15,545 nucleotides of DNA, taken from positions 1-15,545 of the forward strand of contig JAFWZH010000201.1 in NCBI GenBank assembly GCA_017522515.1. Direction: 5' to 3'. The DNA comes from Clostridia bacterium. GTDB taxonomy: Bacteria > Bacillota_A > Clostridia > UBA1212 > UBA1255. A program made the translations under genes and the position numbers. Below are positions 13,059 to 15,545 of the stretch, piece after piece. The notes below the pieces were generated by a model, which was not told where the DNA came from, searched no databases, and saw nothing but the letters and a program-made list of their open reading frames with translations. How positions within the stretch are numbered: position 1 is the first letter of the stretch; every line of letters starts with the position of its first letter.

Positions 13059-15545
13059 TTAACCAATGTACTTAACTAACCAGCCGTAAACTTTGCTGTT
13101 TCTTGATCTGAATGTACCAACTTGGTTACCTGTATCTGTCTGCAATGCAGCATAGATATTATCAAGTGTATAAGGTGTCTTTGTTTTGTTAAGAACACGC
13201 TTAACAGCACTGAGTCCACCAAGATGTCTTAAGTTAGCGCACATCATTCTTGCTTTGATTTCTGTAACACCAAGGTTAGCAGCCTCTGCAAGATACTTCT
13301 CCATTTGCTCATCTATAAGCTGATCCTGACATTTGATACCCTCAGGTGAGCTGATAATCTTTTGGATACATTTAGCTTTTGCAGAAGTCTTAGAAAGTTT
13401 ATATGTGCTCCAATCAGCATTATCAAGGTCGTAAGCAATACCTGCTGTATCGAGTGAAGCAAATACTGAAGGATACTGTGTACGAATTGTATTCAAAAGT
13501 CTCTTAGCTTCTGTTGCAAACCACTGACCTGCACCGATTGTGATTGCATGTTCTTGTGATGTGTTTGTATATGCCTCTGTGAAGTCATCATATCTTGCAT
13601 TACCGTAAACCTGACCACCTGTTTCTACAGCGTACATAATCTTACGGAGAACTTCCATCTGATATGCTGTTGCATAAGCGTTACCGCCTGTGCTTGTGCT
13701 GCCTGAAGAAGTTGAACCGCTACTTGTTGAACCTGATGATGAGCTTGAACCGCTTGAAGAACCGATATTAGTAATAACGAATTTCTGGTCTTTTGTGTTG
13801 CTCAAATCTTCGAGACAAACATTTGTCATTGTAGCTGTAGCCAAATCACCGGTTACTGCGATAACGCATGATTTTGTACCTGCTGCACGGAAATAATAAC
13901 CGCCTTCTTTCATGTAGATGAACCATCTCTGGTTTGTAGAATTTGTGCTACCTGTAATTGATACATTAGAACCTGCAGAAGTACCATCTGCTGTAAGAAC
14001 GTAGTTGTTCTTTGTGTTTGTAAGTTTGTAGCTGCCATCGCTCTGACGGTCAAATACGTATTTTTGAGCTGCTGCATCACTAGGTGTATAAATGATAACG
14101 TTTGTTCCTGAAAGTGACCAGTTCAAATTAGTATAGCTACATGTCATTTTACCTATAAAGCCTGTTCCAACATCGATAGGATCAACTAAATCAAAGAATG
14201 AACCTTTCTCAATTGTAAATAACTGATTCAAAGAACCATCGTCTTTGTTTTTCCAGATGATGATATTTGTGCCATCAGCTGTCTCATCATTATAAACATC
14301 AAGGATGCAAGAAGGAACACTCTTAGGAGCAATCATATATTTGCCATCTTTTTGGTAAATGTACCATTTCTGAGAATTAGCACCTGTATCTGCTGTTGTT
14401 GTAACTTGATCTCCCTCAGCAGTGCCTGAAGTAAGAACTTTACCTGTTTTTTCATTAATAATAGTGTAAGCGTTTGAAGAATCCTTCACGAATCTCCAAG
14501 CTTGAGCTGAAGCGTTGCTCTTTGAATTAATAACTACATTATCATTTGACAATGAAAAATATTTGTTTACTAATGCTGAACCAATCTTAGCATAGAAATT
14601 ATCTCCAACATTTACAGGCTCTAAACCTGCAACATCAGCAACCTTAGTGATTGTGAATTTCTGTCCTGCTGCACCTGTATGTGTATCAACCTGAACATTA
14701 GCCATTGAAGCTGTAGAACTTGAAGCTACAGAAAGAACAAGACCTGTTGCACATACGGGACGAAGCATGTAAACGCCTTTGCTGTATTCGTAAATATACC
14801 AACGTTGACCGTTTGAATTATCGCTGTCTTCAATTAATACATTTGTTCCTGATGTTTTAGCATCACCGGAAACTGCCAACACTTGACCTGTCTTAGTATT
14901 TGTAAGTTTGTAAGAACCATTTGTCTGACGCTCAAATACATAAATCTGAGCTGCAGCATCACTCGGTGTATATGAAATAACATTTGTACCTGAAAGTGAA
15001 AAATTCAAAGAAGCATTTGTCAAGTTGATTTTTGCTTTGAAACCTGTACCAACATCAACAGCCGGAGCAGTAATACGGTTTTCTTTTAAACCGAAGTTAG
15101 CAAAGTGATTCATAGCTGCTTTGTAATCTGTACCGAAAGCTGCTTTAAGGTCTCCGTTTTGTGATGCATATGTTTTAATATCGAAAGCAGCACTACCGCG
15201 ACGGCCTTCTTTTACACCAAACTCATTAAAATGCTTATATAACTTAGCTGTGTCTTTACCAAAAGCATTTTTAAGGTCTGCATTATTTTCATAATAGTAA
15301 TTAGCATCAAATACTATGTTCTTAATGCTGCTGGGGATCCAATCAGATGCACTTGTTGAGCTTGAAGAACCTGAGCTTGAAGAACCTGAACCAGTTGAAA
15401 TATCTGTTCCCGAATAAGCAGGCTTACAAATATATCTAATGTAAGTATTGCTGATTGAGTAAGATTTAGCTGCAACAGCACCACCGTTTGTGGAAATTGT
15501 AGCTGAACTTGTGTTACCCTCAACTGTATATACTGTACTGCCTGA
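13059..15545 (-). CDS. Secreted cell-wall hydrolase-like protein with ricin-type repeats, 5' end outside window
   Basis: The frame is open from the window edge to TAA at 13059, giving 828 visible residues (numbered from the edge); an internal Met at 145 is not the start, since domain repeats run straight through it. Order: part of a beta-rich domain (1-45), Ser/Gly linker (50-67), two 42-residue repeats (79-162), three ricin-B/beta-trefoil-like modules (163-302, 311-447, 457-594) with QxW-type NGQRWYIY, SQKWYIY and NQRWFIY motifs, a Ser/Gly/Thr linker (595-621), and a C-terminal domain (622-828). The last has VETGGQVYG with candidate catalytic E641, then ITIGAGQWFATEAKRLL and KAKCIQKIISSPEGIKCQDQ; I recall this domain from Clostridial lysins and autolysins and read it as a lysozyme-like peptidoglycan hydrolase. 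The ricin modules probably bind glycans. A signal peptide should lie outside the window. A terminator follows. Confidence 0.8.
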   Translation of the reverse strand, partial: SGSTVYTVEGNTSSATISTNGGAVAAKSYSISNTYIRYICKPAYSGTDISTGSGSSSSGSSSSTSASDWIPSSIKNIVFDANYYYENNADLKNAFGKDTAKLYKHFNEFGVKEGRRGSAAFDIKTYASQNGDLKAAFGTDYKAAMNHFANFGLKENRITAPAVDVGTGFKAKINLTNASLNFSLSGTNVISYTPSDAAAQIYVFERQTNGSYKLTNTKTGQVLAVSGDAKTSGTNVLIEDSDNSNGQRWYIYEYSKGVYMLRPVCATGLVLSVASSSTASMANVQVDTHTGAAGQKFTITKVADVAGLEPVNVGDNFYAKIGSALVNKYFSLSNDNVVINSKSNASAQAWRFVKDSSNAYTIINEKTGKVLTSGTAEGDQVTTTADTGANSQKWYIYQKDGKYMIAPKSVPSCILDVYNDETADGTNIIIWKNKDDGSLNQLFTIEKGSFFDLVDPIDVGTGFIGKMTCSYTNLNWSLSGTNVIIYTPSDAAAQKYVFDRQSDGSYKLTNTKNNYVLTADGTSAGSNVSITGSTNSTNQRWFIYMKEGGYYFRAAGTKSCVIAVTGDLATATMTNVCLEDLSNTKDQKFVITNIGSSSGSSSSSGSTSSGSTSSGSTSTGGNAYATAYQMEVLRKIMYAVETGGQVYGNARYDDFTEAYTNTSQEHAITIGAGQWFATEAKRLLNTIRTQYPSVFASLDTAGIAYDLDNADWSTYKLSKTSAKAKCIQKIISSPEGIKCQDQLIDEQMEKYLAEAANLGVTEIKARMMCANLRHLGGLSAVKRVLNKTKTPYTLDNIYAALQTDTGNQVGTFRSRNSKVYGWLVKYIG
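13764..15059 (-). repeat. Three tandem ricin-type modules in the surface protein
   Basis: Modules span 14640..15059, 14205..14615 and 13764..14177, each about 137-140 codons and opening with (V/I)xVGxxFxxK. Modules one and three are much closer to each other (shared LSGTNVI-YTPSDAAAQ-YVF-RQ--GSYKLTNTK) than either is to the middle one, which indicates a later duplication or gene conversion inside the gene. Confidence 0.85.
15060..15311 (-). repeat. Two 42-residue aromatic/DLKxAFG repeats in the surface protein
   Basis: Units at 15186..15311 and 15060..15185 share the pattern FD-x3-Y-x4-N-x-DLKxAFG-x-D-x5-HF-x2-FG-x-KE-x-R. This repeat type is seen in secreted Firmicute proteins, usually next to wall-binding or hydrolase domains; its function is not established to my knowledge. 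Confidence 0.75.

Noticed and set aside
13680..13765. Short periodic DNA resembling a tandem repeat or CRISPR-like array
   Set aside because: It is the Ser/Gly/Thr linker coding region with imperfect 9-15 nt periodicity; there are no spacers or palindromic repeats.
13059..15113. Start of the surface protein at the Met codon at 15113
   Set aside because: This Met lies inside the second 42-residue repeat, and the frame stays open to the window edge with matching domains, so the real start is outside.
15314..15523. A 69-codon minus-strand open frame at the right edge
   Set aside because: It overlaps the surface-protein frame in another phase, and its Gln/Leu/Val-rich translation is a shadow of the Ser/Gly linker codons.

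Overview
The window looks like a chromosomal segment from a low-GC Firmicute of the class Clostridia, most likely a gut Oscillospirales/Ruminococcus-type organism. This is inferred from the AT-rich composition, clean sigma-A promoters and GGAGG ribosome binding sites, an FtsK of Firmicute type, a Nif11-like leader peptide, and large secreted Ser/Gly-linked ricin-repeat proteins. No rRNA, tRNA, CRISPR array or insertion sequence was seen. Every gene except one (10093..11631) lies on the minus strand, so genes are described here from high to low coordinates where order matters.

Right end (15545 to 13059): a large secreted cell-wall-active protein whose 5' end lies outside the window. It has two 42-residue repeats, three ricin-type beta-trefoil-like modules, a Ser/Gly/Thr linker and a C-terminal lysozyme-like domain, followed by a terminator. 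Next come a CPA2-type cation:proton antiporter (12890 to 11628) and, convergent with it and overlapping its stop codon, a calcineurin-like phosphoesterase lipoprotein on the plus strand (10093 to 11631). Divergent from the lipoprotein is a P-loop ATPase with two homologous halves, of which only the second keeps its Walker A motif (9947 to 8982). A membrane-anchored GH99/GH71-like glycoside-hydrolase-type protein (8888 to 6789) follows and ends at a strong terminator.

Middle (6647 to 2659 and on to 1777): FtsK/SpoIIIE DNA translocase with its own promoter. Immediately behind its stop codon, in the same frame, is the 3' third of a NifX/NifB-type iron-molybdenum-cofactor-binding-domain gene, which I read as a truncated remnant. 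Then comes a two-gene operon: an XRE regulator fused to about eight membrane segments, and an EamA/DMT transporter with two unusually similar halves.

Left end (1717 to 1): a promoter with a possible operator drives a compact four-gene run: XRE repressor, small four-TM protein, a Phd-type antitoxin lacking its N-terminal half, and a PIN (VapC-like) toxin. These genes are joined by 4-nt and 17-nt overlaps. Last is a Nif11-like leader peptide with a GG motif and a Cys-rich core, cut by the window edge.

The points most worth following are the two genes truncated at their 5' ends exactly behind an upstream stop codon and in frame with it (Phd antitoxin and NifX tail); the hybrid XRE/toxin-antitoxin operon; the Cys-rich Nif11-type peptide; and the ATPase with one dead half. 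I found no clearly new multi-gene defence or mobile system.
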